NCBI GenBank assembly: GCA_902792435.1
Contig: CADAZN010000035.1
Coordinates: forward strand, 1 to 46,134
Direction of reading: 5' to 3'
Origin: an uncultured Bacteroidales bacterium
Lineage (GTDB): Bacteria; Bacteroidota; Bacteroidia; Bacteroidales; Muribaculaceae
DNA length: 46,134 nt
This document shows positions 34,356 to 42,269 of this stretch, piece after piece; positions within the stretch are counted from its first letter, which is position 1, and each line of letters opens with the position of its first letter. Position numbers and translations under genes: made by a program. The notes under the pieces are model-generated. The model did no database searches and had not been told where the DNA came from. It saw nothing but the letters and a program-made list of their open reading frames with translations.

Positions 34356-35777
34356 TTACACTTTGATGATGCGCATGTGCGCCTTGGGATAGCGCAGCAC
34401 TAGGCAGCTGGCCTCGGTGAGCACTGTGGCATCGACGTTGCGCACGCCGCTAGCCTTGAGGTTGAGCGTCTCGGCGCTGAACGGCACGTGGGTGTACTTT
34501 TGCAAATACTCAGGATCGATAATCATTCCGGCATCTTGCATGCCACACTCGTCAAACACCTCGCTCAGCAACACATAGAGCGTGCCAAACTTCGAGCGCA
34601 GCTCGGTGAAGTCAATGCCCCACTTGGTGATGGTGTCGCTGGCGGTAATCACGCGGTTGTAGTCGAGCTTGTTAAGGTAGCCTATCAGCTCGGAGCCACC
34701 AATGAGAATCTTGCGCTTGCTGCCGGCGTTACCAGTAAAGGCCTCACGCATCAGGTCGATGATAGTCTCTTGTGAGAAGCCCTCGTCGCCATAGGCAAAC
34801 TCCTTGCCTGCTTGGTGCCAGATGCCACCTGTGAGCATCACATTCTCTTTCTTGTTGTTGTCCCACACGCGGGCTTTCACACCAAAGAGGAAACTCTTCT
34901 CCATTCCCAGGCGCATGTCATAGACAGCCGCCTCTTCCTGGTCGCTCATGGTCCAGTCAACCTCTTTGTTGGCGAGTTTCTGCATAGTGCTTTCCTCAAC
35001 CTGCATCTTGAATATCTGGCAATATTGCTGTGCCTTGTGAGGCAAGGCCTCAAACTGTGGCGACATCACATCGAGCTCGGTTGCCGCGCGTCCCATGCGA
35101 ATGAGCACAGCGCCTCGCGAGATGCTTGGCACGCAGCCTTCCACGTCACCAATCTTCTTGCCGTTGACGGCTTGCACACGCAGTCCGTTGGTTGCGTCAC
35201 GCGACAACACATAGAGCACCAGCTCCTGGGCGCTTGGCGTCTCGCCATCGCTCTCATAGCCATAGGTGCCTTGCACGAGAATGGTGTCGCTGGCGTCAAA
35301 AATCTCATCGTTGCTAGTGTGGATAATGGGGCGAGCGCTGTCGGCGCGCGCCTCGTCGTCGTCGGGCTCGTCATAGGGCTGGCTCATTGCAGCAAAGGTG
35401 GGCTTGGTGTCGACGTTGTGGTAGTCGACAATCATGCTGCCCGAGTGTTTCGAGCCCGCGCATCGCGAGAGCTGGTCGATGGGCGTTGCCATGGGCCTGA
35501 TTTTCACTATTTGCTGGTCTATCTCGTTGAGCAGCAAGTCGGGGGCTGCTTCACGGGTGCGGTCGGTTGTCAGTGGCTCGTCAACCACATGCTTGCCACC
35601 GGCAACACCTGCTATCACTATCGCCAGCATTGCGTCGTGACTGGTGGCATAGCAGCCGCCCAAAATCAGCATTATCACTATTGCCAGCAAGAGCAACAAC
35701 AGCTGGCGATTTCGTTTAATCCAGTTGCACGCATCCTTGATGCGCTTGATTGTGTTTTTTATTAGCATAGGAATCAA
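34356..35777 (-). CDS. Phage capsid-like (HK97-fold, SU10/DUF5309-like) protein with an N-terminal membrane/lipoprotein segment
   Basis: In this 473-residue protein residues about 66-473 read like a tailed-phage major capsid protein of the SU10-type group. LLLNEIDQQIVKIRPMATPIDQLSR is at the start, followed by ATELDVMSPQFEALPHKAQQYCQIFK, EAAVYDMRLGMEKSFLFGVKA and GSKRKILIGGSELIGYLNKL. WGIDFTELRSKFGTLYVLLSE and GMIIDPEYLQKY come near the end. Unlike a phage capsid, the first 65 residues have a basic start (KRIKDACNWIKRNRQ), a hydrophobic helix ending LILGGC (lipobox-like, Cys42) and a second hydrophobic stretch (AMLAIVIAGVAGG). A start at Met50 would remove the first helix. The gene upstream (35860-36249) looks like its scaffold. 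No portal, terminase, protease or tail gene is near. Confidence 0.6.
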   Translation of the reverse strand: MIPMLIKNTIKRIKDACNWIKRNRQLLLLLLAIVIMLILGGCYATSHDAMLAIVIAGVAGGKHVVDEPLTTDRTREAAPDLLLNEIDQQIVKIRPMATPIDQLSRCAGSKHSGSMIVDYHNVDTKPTFAAMSQPYDEPDDDEARADSARPIIHTSNDEIFDASDTILVQGTYGYESDGETPSAQELVLYVLSRDATNGLRVQAVNGKKIGDVEGCVPSISRGAVLIRMGRAATELDVMSPQFEALPHKAQQYCQIFKMQVEESTMQKLANKEVDWTMSDQEEAAVYDMRLGMEKSFLFGVKARVWDNNKKENVMLTGGIWHQAGKEFAYGDEGFSQETIIDLMREAFTGNAGSKRKILIGGSELIGYLNKLDYNRVITASDTITKWGIDFTELRSKFGTLYVLLSEVFDECGMQDAGMIIDPEYLQKYTHVPFSAETLNLKASGVRNVDATVLTEASCLVLRYPKAHMRIIKV

Positions 35778-35828
35778 GTGTTAATTGTGTTTGTTAAAAA
35801 AATTGCAAGGAACTCTCTTTCCTCTATC

Positions 35829-35861
35829 TCTCACTCTCCCCTCTCACTCTCCCCTCTCACT
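35829..35861. repeat. 13-bp tandem repeat between scaffold-like and capsid-like genes
   Basis: TCTCACTCTCCCC is repeated about 2.5 times (35829-35841, 35842-35854, 35855-35861) and overlaps the stop codon of the minus-strand gene ending at 35860. It is a purine-rich tract in the minus-strand transcript between the two genes. Confidence 0.85.
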
Positions 35862-36249
35862 AGTCCCAAAAGCTGCGCTTGCGGTAGATGGGGAAGTTCA
35901 CGGGAGTTGGCTCCTGGTCGTTGTCGGCCTTGGTCGCCGCCTCGATCACCTCGTTGCGACCGCGCAGATAGCCTGCCGCCTCGGCATTCTTGATGTCCTC
36001 GTCGTGGCTCAGGGCGCTGACAATGAGCTTGACGAAATTCTCACCTGGAGCTTTACCGTCCTTCACAGTGTCGAGCAGGGCTCTTGTCGAGGCTGCGACG
36101 CTGTCGCTCACACCAAGCTGCTCAAGAATCTCTCCCACCTCGTCGCGGAGCTGTGGCTGCTCGGCAACCACGGTCTCCTGCCCTTGAGGTGCCGAGGCCT
36201 CGGCTTGTGCCTCGCCTTTGACTTGCAAAATGTTGTCGTCGGTTTCCAT
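35860..36249 (-). CDS. Acidic, helical scaffold-like protein upstream of the capsid-like gene
   Basis: The 129-residue protein has a Gln/Glu/Ala-rich N-terminus and a helical middle (LRDEVGEILEQLGVSDSVAA, LLDTVKDGKAPGENFVKLIVSAL). Its basic-aromatic C-terminal end is IYRKRSFWD. Small acidic helical proteins with a conserved C-terminal basic tip, encoded just before a capsid gene, are typically scaffolding proteins. I infer that role from position and composition. A leader hairpin and -7 box lie upstream (36283-36325). Confidence 0.5.
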   Translation of the reverse strand: METDDNILQVKGEAQAEASAPQGQETVVAEQPQLRDEVGEILEQLGVSDSVAASTRALLDTVKDGKAPGENFVKLIVSALSHDEDIKNAEAAGYLRGRNEVIEAATKADNDQEPTPVNFPIYRKRSFWD

Positions 36250-36282
36250 GATTTTTATAGATTTAAGTGTTAAACGTTTATT

Positions 36283-36325
36283 GTGCCTCGCGGTGCGGCA
36301 CTGTAAATTTCACGATGCAAAGTTA
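36283..36325 (-). promoter_or_regulatory. -7 box and leader hairpin of the scaffold/capsid unit
   Basis: TAACTTTG on the minus strand (36325-36318) matches TAnnTTTG. A TTTG lies 16 bp further upstream (36345-36342). Just downstream is a hairpin with arms GTGCC/GGCAC (36283-36301), and a perfect 10-bp palindrome TAAACGTTTA is at 36271-36280 near the start codon. Confidence 0.5.
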
Positions 36326-36345
36326 TAACGTCGCATCTACTCAAA

Positions 36346-36637
36346 ACCACCTTAAAAAAACACGAGCCACACTCCCCCACTACAATCCTCGCATAACACT
36401 GTAACACACCCCATTACAACACAAACAATCAATCATCCTATTACCACAATCTTCCACTCCCGAATGCTCTGATTTTTTGTCCATAGCAATGATTACAGTG
36501 ACTCGTCGTGTTGAATGATAATTACCCAAACAATGTTTGTAGATTAAAACAGGGCGTTCCTCTATGTGGTTGGTTGGTTTAGTCTATCAAGAGCCACATT
36601 AATGCGCGATAAAGTGCTTTTTTTGCAAAAAAGTGAC
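36346..36637. other. Intergenic region, no gene seen
   Basis: The stretch between the scaffold-like gene and the kinase gene has no convincing open frame. It contains A- and C-rich sequence, and the only recognisable signal is the -7 box listed at 36638. Confidence 0.5.
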
Positions 36638-36645
36638 TATCTTTG
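36638..36645 (+). promoter_or_regulatory. -7 box of the LytS-like kinase gene
   Basis: TATCTTTG ends 4 bp before the ATG at 36650, so transcription should begin at or next to the start codon and the mRNA may be leaderless. The surrounding sequence is very like that around the boxes at 42091 and 45871. Confidence 0.55.
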
Positions 36646-36649
36646 CAAC

Positions 36650-37726
36650 ATGACCAAGAGACTGACCTTTACCCGCTCCACCTTCATCCACCTGATATGC
36701 TGGGGCCTACTGCTGGCGTTCCCGCTCTTTATGTACCGTCAGGGCGACACGATGACCGACGTCACGCGACACTACCTGCGCTCGCTGGGCGGCACAGTGT
36801 CGTGGATGTTGATATTTTACCTGAACTACGTGTATTTAGTTCCCAAGCTCCTGTTTGTTAACAAGCGCAAGCGGTTTGCCGTGTGCAACGTGCTAGCCAT
36901 TTTTGCCCTCGTGGCATTGATGACGTGGTGGTGGCACATGATAGGCACCACCTTCCCGAACTCGACCCCCAGGCCCGAGAATTTCAATGCTCCGCCGCGG
37001 TGGACACGCTTCGTGCAGATGTCGTTCATGCTAGTGCTAGTGGTTGGACTGAGCGTTGCGGTGCGCATGAGCCAGCGTTGGCACAAGTTGCAGGAGGCCA
37101 AGATGGAAGCCGAGCAAACGCGCATCGACGCCGAGCTCAAGAACCTGCGCAACCAGCTCAACCCCCACTTCCTGCTCAACACCCTGAACAACATCTATGC
37201 CCTCATCGCCTTTGACCCCGACAAGGCGCAAACGGCGGTGGGCGAGCTCAGCAAGCTGCTGCGCCATGCCCTCTATGACAACCAAAAGCGGTTTGTACCG
37301 CTCTACAAGGAAGTGGAATTCATCAAGAACTACATCGAGCTGATGAAGATTCGCGTGACCGACAATGTGAAAATCGACACCCACATCAACATCGCCGCCG
37401 ACGACTCCACGCCCATTGCACCGCTCATCTTCATCTCACTCATCGAGAACGCCTTCAAGCACGGCATCTCACAGTCGGGCGACGGCGAGATAAGCATCGC
37501 CATGAGCAACAACGACAACAACATCACGTGCGAGATAATCAACACCAACCATCCCAAGCGCGACAACGACAAGAGCGGCTCGGGCATAGGGCTCGAGCAG
37601 GTGGCCAAGCGGCTTGAGCTCATGTATCCAGACCGCTACTCATGGGAGAAAGGCATTGACAACGAAACCAACAAGTATTACTCTAAAATTATTCTCTACA
37701 ATGATAATAAAGTGCGCAATAATTGA
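36650..37726 (+). CDS. LytS/YehU-type sensor histidine kinase
   Basis: I choose the ATG at 36650 (MTKRLTFTRS) rather than the open frame back to 36566, because the -7 box at 36638-36645 lies inside the longer version. The 358-residue protein has four N-terminal membrane helices (about 10-145) and a short coiled coil (KMEAEQTRIDAELKNLRNQ). The His_kinase dimerisation motif is LNPHFLLNTLNNIYALI with His173. The ATPase has LIFISLIENAFKHGI (N box) and SGSGIGLEQVAKRL (G box). There is no separate sensor domain, so it probably senses through its membrane helices. Its 3' end overlaps the response regulator by 26 nt, so the pair is translationally coupled. Confidence 0.93.
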   Translation: MTKRLTFTRSTFIHLICWGLLLAFPLFMYRQGDTMTDVTRHYLRSLGGTVSWMLIFYLNYVYLVPKLLFVNKRKRFAVCNVLAIFALVALMTWWWHMIGTTFPNSTPRPENFNAPPRWTRFVQMSFMLVLVVGLSVAVRMSQRWHKLQEAKMEAEQTRIDAELKNLRNQLNPHFLLNTLNNIYALIAFDPDKAQTAVGELSKLLRHALYDNQKRFVPLYKEVEFIKNYIELMKIRVTDNVKIDTHINIAADDSTPIAPLIFISLIENAFKHGISQSGDGEISIAMSNNDNNITCEIINTNHPKRDNDKSGSGIGLEQVAKRLELMYPDRYSWEKGIDNETNKYYSKIILYNDNKVRNN

Positions 37727-38414
37727 CGACGAGCCCCTTGCCATAGAGCTGCTGGTGAGCTATGTGAAGAAAATTCCGTTCATGGAACTCAATGGCAAGT
37801 ATTCTAATGCCGTCGACGCTATGAGAGGCATCGCCGACAATCCAGTGAACCTGGTGTTTCTCGACATCCAGATGCCAGAACTCAACGGGCTGGAGCTCTC
37901 GAAAATGCTGCCCGAAACCACACGCGTGGTGTTCACCACCGCGTTTGACCAGTATGCCGTTGACGGTTACCGCATCAACGCTCTCGACTACCTGCTCAAG
38001 CCCATCGCCTACCCCGAGTTTCTCGAAGCCTGCAACAAAGCGCTGCAGTGGTTCAAGATGCTGCAGCAAGCCGAAGAGCAACGCACACCCGAGGCCACAA
38101 GCATCTTTGTCAAGAGCGAGTACAAGCTTCTGCAAATCGACCTCGACGACATTCGTTACATCGAGGGTCTGAAGGACTATGTGAAAATCTACACCGAGCA
38201 GTCGCCCCACCCCATCTTGTCGCTGATGAACATGAAGGCGATGGAACAGATGCTGCCATCGTCGCGATTTATCAGGGTGCACCGCTCCTACATCGTTCAA
38301 AAGAGCAAAATACGCGAGATTGACCGCAACCGCATCGTCTACGACGATGACCTCTACATCCCCATTGGCGACAGCTACAAGCAGGCGTTCCTCGACTTCC
38401 TGGGGCAATCCTAG
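37701..38414 (+). CDS. LytTR-family response regulator
   Basis: The start at 37701 (MIIKCAIIDDEPLAIELL) gives the family-typical receiver N-terminus; the longer frame back to 37614 lies inside the kinase gene. The 237-residue product has a receiver domain (1-120) with the acidic pair IDDEP, phospho-acceptor Asp55 in VFLDIQMPELNG, and TTAFDQYAVDGYRINALDYLLKPI. A LytTR DNA-binding domain (about 137-235) with DIRYIEGLKDYVKI and FIRVHRSYIV follows. It is the partner of the overlapping kinase. Targets are unknown; the nearest downstream genes are the two CotH proteins. Confidence 0.94.
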   Translation: MIIKCAIIDDEPLAIELLVSYVKKIPFMELNGKYSNAVDAMRGIADNPVNLVFLDIQMPELNGLELSKMLPETTRVVFTTAFDQYAVDGYRINALDYLLKPIAYPEFLEACNKALQWFKMLQQAEEQRTPEATSIFVKSEYKLLQIDLDDIRYIEGLKDYVKIYTEQSPHPILSLMNMKAMEQMLPSSRFIRVHRSYIVQKSKIREIDRNRIVYDDDLYIPIGDSYKQAFLDFLGQS

Positions 38415-38541
38415 CCCCAGTGGTGTCACACGCCACACATAACACTTTTTTTGCACTATATAATTAATTTATTTTTTAGTGCAATAGACACACATCATTC
38501 AACGTTTTATAAGTTAGGGATAATGTGCCCCAACCTATAGG

Positions 38542-40275
38542 ATGTTGAATTTTCTTGACGCACATATTGCACCTCCGCGATGCCGCTCGATGATAGTGGC
38601 CTGGGCATTGATGCTCATGACCGTCGCCGCTCACTCGCAAGTGATTATCGATGGCAAGCGGGCATTCAGCGACAGCGCGAGCGACATCATCCTCTACTGC
38701 ATCCCGCAAGAATGCTTCGGGCACGACTTCACAGCAACAGTGCAGATCGACTCAGCAAGCCACTGGGACAACGTCACCATCAACAGCCGTCCACTAATCA
38801 ACACCCCCATCACCTTCCACAATGTGAGTGGCAACAAAGCTATTACCATCAGGGCGACAATCAACCACAGGCCCATCGTCAAGCGACTCATGTTCACCTT
38901 CCTGCCCATCATCAGCATTGAGGACAGCATAGGCTACGACTTTGTGGACACACACGTCACGCTCATGGCTCCCGACGGAGAGCTCGACGAGGCGATGACA
39001 GCACAAGTAAAATGGCGTGGTGGCTACACCAACACCGAGGACCGCCACAAGCGCAACTACAGCATCAAGTTTGTTAACGAACAAGGCGAGAGCCAGAACA
39101 GGCAGCTGCTGGGCATGCGTCGCGACAACCACTGGAAACTCGACGCTGGGCAGGTCGACCTCTCGAGGGTGCGCAACCGCGTGGCTACCGACCTGTGGCT
39201 CGACATGGCGCGGCCACCCTACTACTACGACCAAGCTCCCGACGTGCTCACTGGGGCACGCGGCAAGATGGTGGAAGTGTTTACCAACGGCAGCTACATG
39301 GGCATCTACTCCCTGATGGAGAGCATCGACCGCAAGCAGCTGCAAGTCAAGAAATACAATGAGGAGACTGGCACTTTCCACGGCATGATTTGGAACGCCG
39401 CAAGCTGGAGCAAGGTGGCAGAGTTCAAGAGTTGGGTGCCACACAACAACAATCTTCCAAACTACGAGACCTTTGTGATTGAGTACCCCGATTTTGAGGA
39501 TGTGCACCCCACCCAACATGAAGACCTTTCAAACGCCGTGAAATTTGTGGCACAAGGAAATGTCAACACTTTCAACGAGAAAGCACATCAGTATTTCGAC
39601 ATTCCAGTGCTTATCGACTATTCTATCTTCATCCAGTTTCTCATCGCAGTCGACAATAGCGTGAACAACATTTTCTGGGTAATCTACGACCGTGAAGTCG
39701 ACAAGAAACTCACGCTCGCGGTGTGGGACCTGGACTGGACACTGGGCATGGATCGTGACTCGCAATCTCTGCACGGCGGCCGCGCCGACCCTCACCACGA
39801 CCTCAAGTTCTCAAGCATCGAACTTCGCATGTTCTCCTTGCCCGAGTGCGTCTACCATCGCGACTTTATCGACCGATACTGGCAGCTGCGCAAGACATGG
39901 CTTAGCGAGAAGAGCCTTATCGAGCGAATGAACAAGGCGGTCGACCCTCTCGTTGAGAGCGGTGCGGTGGCACGCGAGCAGGCACGATGGAGCGGCGACA
40001 GCGACATCAATGGCCTCACTCTCGACATTGTGGCCGAGAAAGACTTTATCATCGATTGGATAAAGGAGCGACTGGCCTATCTCGACCGCACCATGATGCG
40101 ACACCCCTGCGACGTTAACGGCGATGGCGCGGTCACCGCCTACGACATATCCATGATACTTTCTTGCTTGACCGATGGAACCCAGACCAACGTCGAGGAA
40201 CTCGACATCAACGGCGATGGTAACGTTACCGCGGCCGACTTGACCCGCATCTATGAATACGTTCTTGGCCTCTAA
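38542..40275 (+). CDS. CotH-kinase-family secreted protein with C-terminal dockerin
   Basis: This 577-residue protein has an exported N-terminus; the true start may be the Met at 38590, which gives a compact signal peptide MIVAWALMLMTVAAHSQ. A middle CotH domain (about 150-480) has VKWRGGYTNTEDRHKRNYSIKF and RQLLGMRRDNHWKLDAGQVDLSRVRNRVATDLWLDM. PPYYYDQAPDVLTG and LAVWDLDWTLGMDRD follow. The C-terminal 55 residues are a dockerin-type duplicated calcium loop (CDVNGDGAVTAYDISMIL, LDINGDGNVTAADLTRIY). CotH proteins are protein-kinase-like spore-coat or surface proteins. Here it is presumably a cell-surface or secreted protein. It is followed after 14 bp by a close paralogue. Confidence 0.88.
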   Translation: MLNFLDAHIAPPRCRSMIVAWALMLMTVAAHSQVIIDGKRAFSDSASDIILYCIPQECFGHDFTATVQIDSASHWDNVTINSRPLINTPITFHNVSGNKAITIRATINHRPIVKRLMFTFLPIISIEDSIGYDFVDTHVTLMAPDGELDEAMTAQVKWRGGYTNTEDRHKRNYSIKFVNEQGESQNRQLLGMRRDNHWKLDAGQVDLSRVRNRVATDLWLDMARPPYYYDQAPDVLTGARGKMVEVFTNGSYMGIYSLMESIDRKQLQVKKYNEETGTFHGMIWNAASWSKVAEFKSWVPHNNNLPNYETFVIEYPDFEDVHPTQHEDLSNAVKFVAQGNVNTFNEKAHQYFDIPVLIDYSIFIQFLIAVDNSVNNIFWVIYDREVDKKLTLAVWDLDWTLGMDRDSQSLHGGRADPHHDLKFSSIELRMFSLPECVYHRDFIDRYWQLRKTWLSEKSLIERMNKAVDPLVESGAVAREQARWSGDSDINGLTLDIVAEKDFIIDWIKERLAYLDRTMMRHPCDVNGDGAVTAYDISMILSCLTDGTQTNVEELDINGDGNVTAADLTRIYEYVLGL

Positions 40276-40289
40276 ACTTTATTTGAATC

Positions 40290-42020
40290 ATGATTTATCG
40301 CCACAAAATATCGTTCTTGAAAATCCTAGCAGCCGTGTTGCTCGCTATTACAGGATTCAACATCGCAAGAGCCAACGCCAGGCTCACCGTCAACCAATGC
40401 CCTGCCTACTGCGACACGGCATCGGCAACATTGCTGGTGTCGGTGCCTCAGCAATGGTTTGGAAGCAGCACAACAGCGCTAGTCAACGGCTGCAACGGAT
40501 ATCAAGTGGAGAGCATCAACGGCTCACCACTGGGCAATGACTCGACTTTCACCTTCAACGATATCTCCGGTGATAAAAGTTGGACAGTGACTTGCTCCGA
40601 CGCTCATGGCGTCGCCACCGCCTACACTCTGCAGTTCACCTACCTCCCCATCGTGGCGCTAGAAGGCAACTTTGGATATAACTATACCAACGGCACCGTG
40701 ACCCTCGCCGAGCCAGGAGAGGTGGCTAGCGAGATGATGCTGGCACAAGTCAAGTGGCGAGGAAACACCACCAACACCCCCGAGAAGCACAAGCGTAACT
40801 ACAGCATCAAGTTTGTTTACAGCAACGGCGACAAGCAAAACAGGCAATTGCTGGGCATGCGCCGCGACAACCATTGGATTCTCGATGCAGGGCAGGCCGA
40901 CATGGCACGAGTGCGAAACCGAGTGGCCACCGAGCTGTGGGTCGACATGGCACGACCACCCTACTACTACGACCAAGCGCCCGATGTGCTCACTGGAGTG
41001 CGCGGGCACATGGTGGAGGTGTTTCTGGGCAACGACTACCGAGGCATCTATGCTCTCACCGAGGCCATGGACCGCAAGCAGCTGCAACTCGTCAAGCACG
41101 ACACCATCAACAATGTGTTCCACGGTGGACTGTGGAAAACCAATGAGTTCAATATGCATTCGGGATTCCGAATTGCCGAGGAGTTTAATGATTCATTGCC
41201 CGACTATTACGGCTTTGAAGTGCAATACCCCGACATCGACGAGGTGTTCCCAACGAGCTATCAAGTGCTATACGATGCCATCCACGCTATGGCATGGAGC
41301 GGAACAATTGGCACTTTCAACCGTCGAGTCGATAAGTACTTCGACGTCCCGGCAGCTATCGACTATACCATCTTCTATCTCACTCTTAGCGCCAACGACA
41401 ACTCGGCACGAAACATATACTGGCTTTGCTACGACCGGCAGCAAGACCCACGGCTGTCTATCGCAGTGTGGGACCTCGATGCCTCGGTGGGGCAAACCTG
41501 GTCGCCCGTCGACTGGAGACCGCCGCTCACGGCCTACAACTACTTCAAGCTGCCCTACAACTGGCTCTTCAAGATGATGTTCCACAACAAGTGCAAGTAT
41601 CGCCAGGATTTCCTCGACCGCTATGACGAGCTGCGCTCCACATGGCTCAGCACCGAGGGTCTCGTCAACCGATATAGCTCGGCCATCGACCGGCTTATCA
41701 ATTGCGGCGCGGCAACACGTGAGGAGCAGCGATGGAACGGCGACAGCGACCTGTTTGGACACGACCTCAACTTTGAAGAAGAGAAGCAATACATCACCGA
41801 GTGGTTCACCAACCGCATGCCACTGCTCGACGTGTGGATGCACCACCACATCTGCGATGTGAACTTCGACGGCAACATCACCGCCGCCGACATCACCGCC
41901 GTCTACGATTTCCTCCTGAGCGACATTCAAAACTACGGTGAGCACCTCGACACCGACTTCGACGGCGAAATCACCGCATCCGACATCACCAACATCTACG
42001 ATGCCCTGTTGGAACAATGA
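40290..42020 (+). CDS. CotH-kinase-family secreted protein with C-terminal dockerin (tandem paralogue)
   Basis: This 576-residue protein is colinear with the preceding CotH gene, with a signal peptide (about 1-28, LAAVLLAITGFNIARA). The CotH core has VKWRGNTTNTPEKHKRNYSIKF, RQLLGMRRDNHWILDAGQADMARVRNRVATELWVDM, PPYYYDQAPDVLTG and IAVWDLDASVGQTW. The C-terminal dockerin has CDVNFDGNITAADITAVY and LDTDFDGEITASDITNIY. The Asp of the second half of the catalytic-like WDLDWTLG motif is changed (WDLDASVG). It is clearly a local duplication with divergence in the N-terminal domain. Confidence 0.88.
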   Translation: MIYRHKISFLKILAAVLLAITGFNIARANARLTVNQCPAYCDTASATLLVSVPQQWFGSSTTALVNGCNGYQVESINGSPLGNDSTFTFNDISGDKSWTVTCSDAHGVATAYTLQFTYLPIVALEGNFGYNYTNGTVTLAEPGEVASEMMLAQVKWRGNTTNTPEKHKRNYSIKFVYSNGDKQNRQLLGMRRDNHWILDAGQADMARVRNRVATELWVDMARPPYYYDQAPDVLTGVRGHMVEVFLGNDYRGIYALTEAMDRKQLQLVKHDTINNVFHGGLWKTNEFNMHSGFRIAEEFNDSLPDYYGFEVQYPDIDEVFPTSYQVLYDAIHAMAWSGTIGTFNRRVDKYFDVPAAIDYTIFYLTLSANDNSARNIYWLCYDRQQDPRLSIAVWDLDASVGQTWSPVDWRPPLTAYNYFKLPYNWLFKMMFHNKCKYRQDFLDRYDELRSTWLSTEGLVNRYSSAIDRLINCGAATREEQRWNGDSDLFGHDLNFEEEKQYITEWFTNRMPLLDVWMHHHICDVNFDGNITAADITAVYDFLLSDIQNYGEHLDTDFDGEITASDITNIYDALLEQ

Positions 42021-42269
42021 CATCAATTTGTCGTTTTTAAAAATATCTTTGCTAAGCAAAACCATTATTGCACATTTTTCCACAATTGATTATCTTTGCA
42101 CCACAACTGACAACTGACAACTCAAAAAGTCCGAGTCAATTGTCTATAATACTCAAAAGCCGAATGGCTAAGAAAACAACATTTAATGGAAAAAGATATT
42201 GTCCTTAATTGTCGTAAAAAAACTGACAACTAATAACTCATAACTCATAACTGATAACTGACAACTCTT
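42021..42269. other. Intergenic region with promoter and AACTGACAACT filler, no convincing gene
   Basis: A promoter is at 42067-42098: ATTG, 20 bp, TATCTTTG. A second TATCTTTG is at 42044-42051. The stretch ends in repeats of AACTGACAACT, TAACTCATAACT and AACTGATAACTGACAACT (42105-42122, 42221-42266). A 14-codon frame at 42164-42208 (MAKKTTFNGKRYCP) is too short to call. Confidence 0.55.
42067..42098 (+). promoter_or_regulatory. Promoter of the zinc-ribbon/SH3 and small-secreted-protein unit
   Basis: ATTG at 42067-42070 and TATCTTTG at 42091-42098 are separated by 20 bp. The leader is about 165 nt. No other good promoter lies between 42270 and 44258, so several downstream genes may share it. 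Confidence 0.65.

Noticed and set aside
34812-35765. A 317-codon plus-strand frame opposite the capsid-like gene
   Set aside because: Antisense shadow. The minus-strand frame has clear capsid-like motifs, a terminator and an upstream partner.
34356-36249. Reading the capsid/scaffold pair as part of a prophage
   Set aside because: No portal, terminase, head protease, tail, lysis or integrase gene and no attachment repeats were seen on either side within the window.
38417-38456. A weak hairpin followed by a T-run after the LytTR gene
   Set aside because: The stem GTGGTGT/ACGCCAC is short and the T-run is about 15 bp further on, so I do not call it a terminator.
42164-42208. A 14-codon frame MAKKTTFNGKRYCP in the leader of the zinc-ribbon/SH3 gene
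   Set aside because: Too short to support as a gene and without further evidence. It could be a leader peptide, but nothing shows it.
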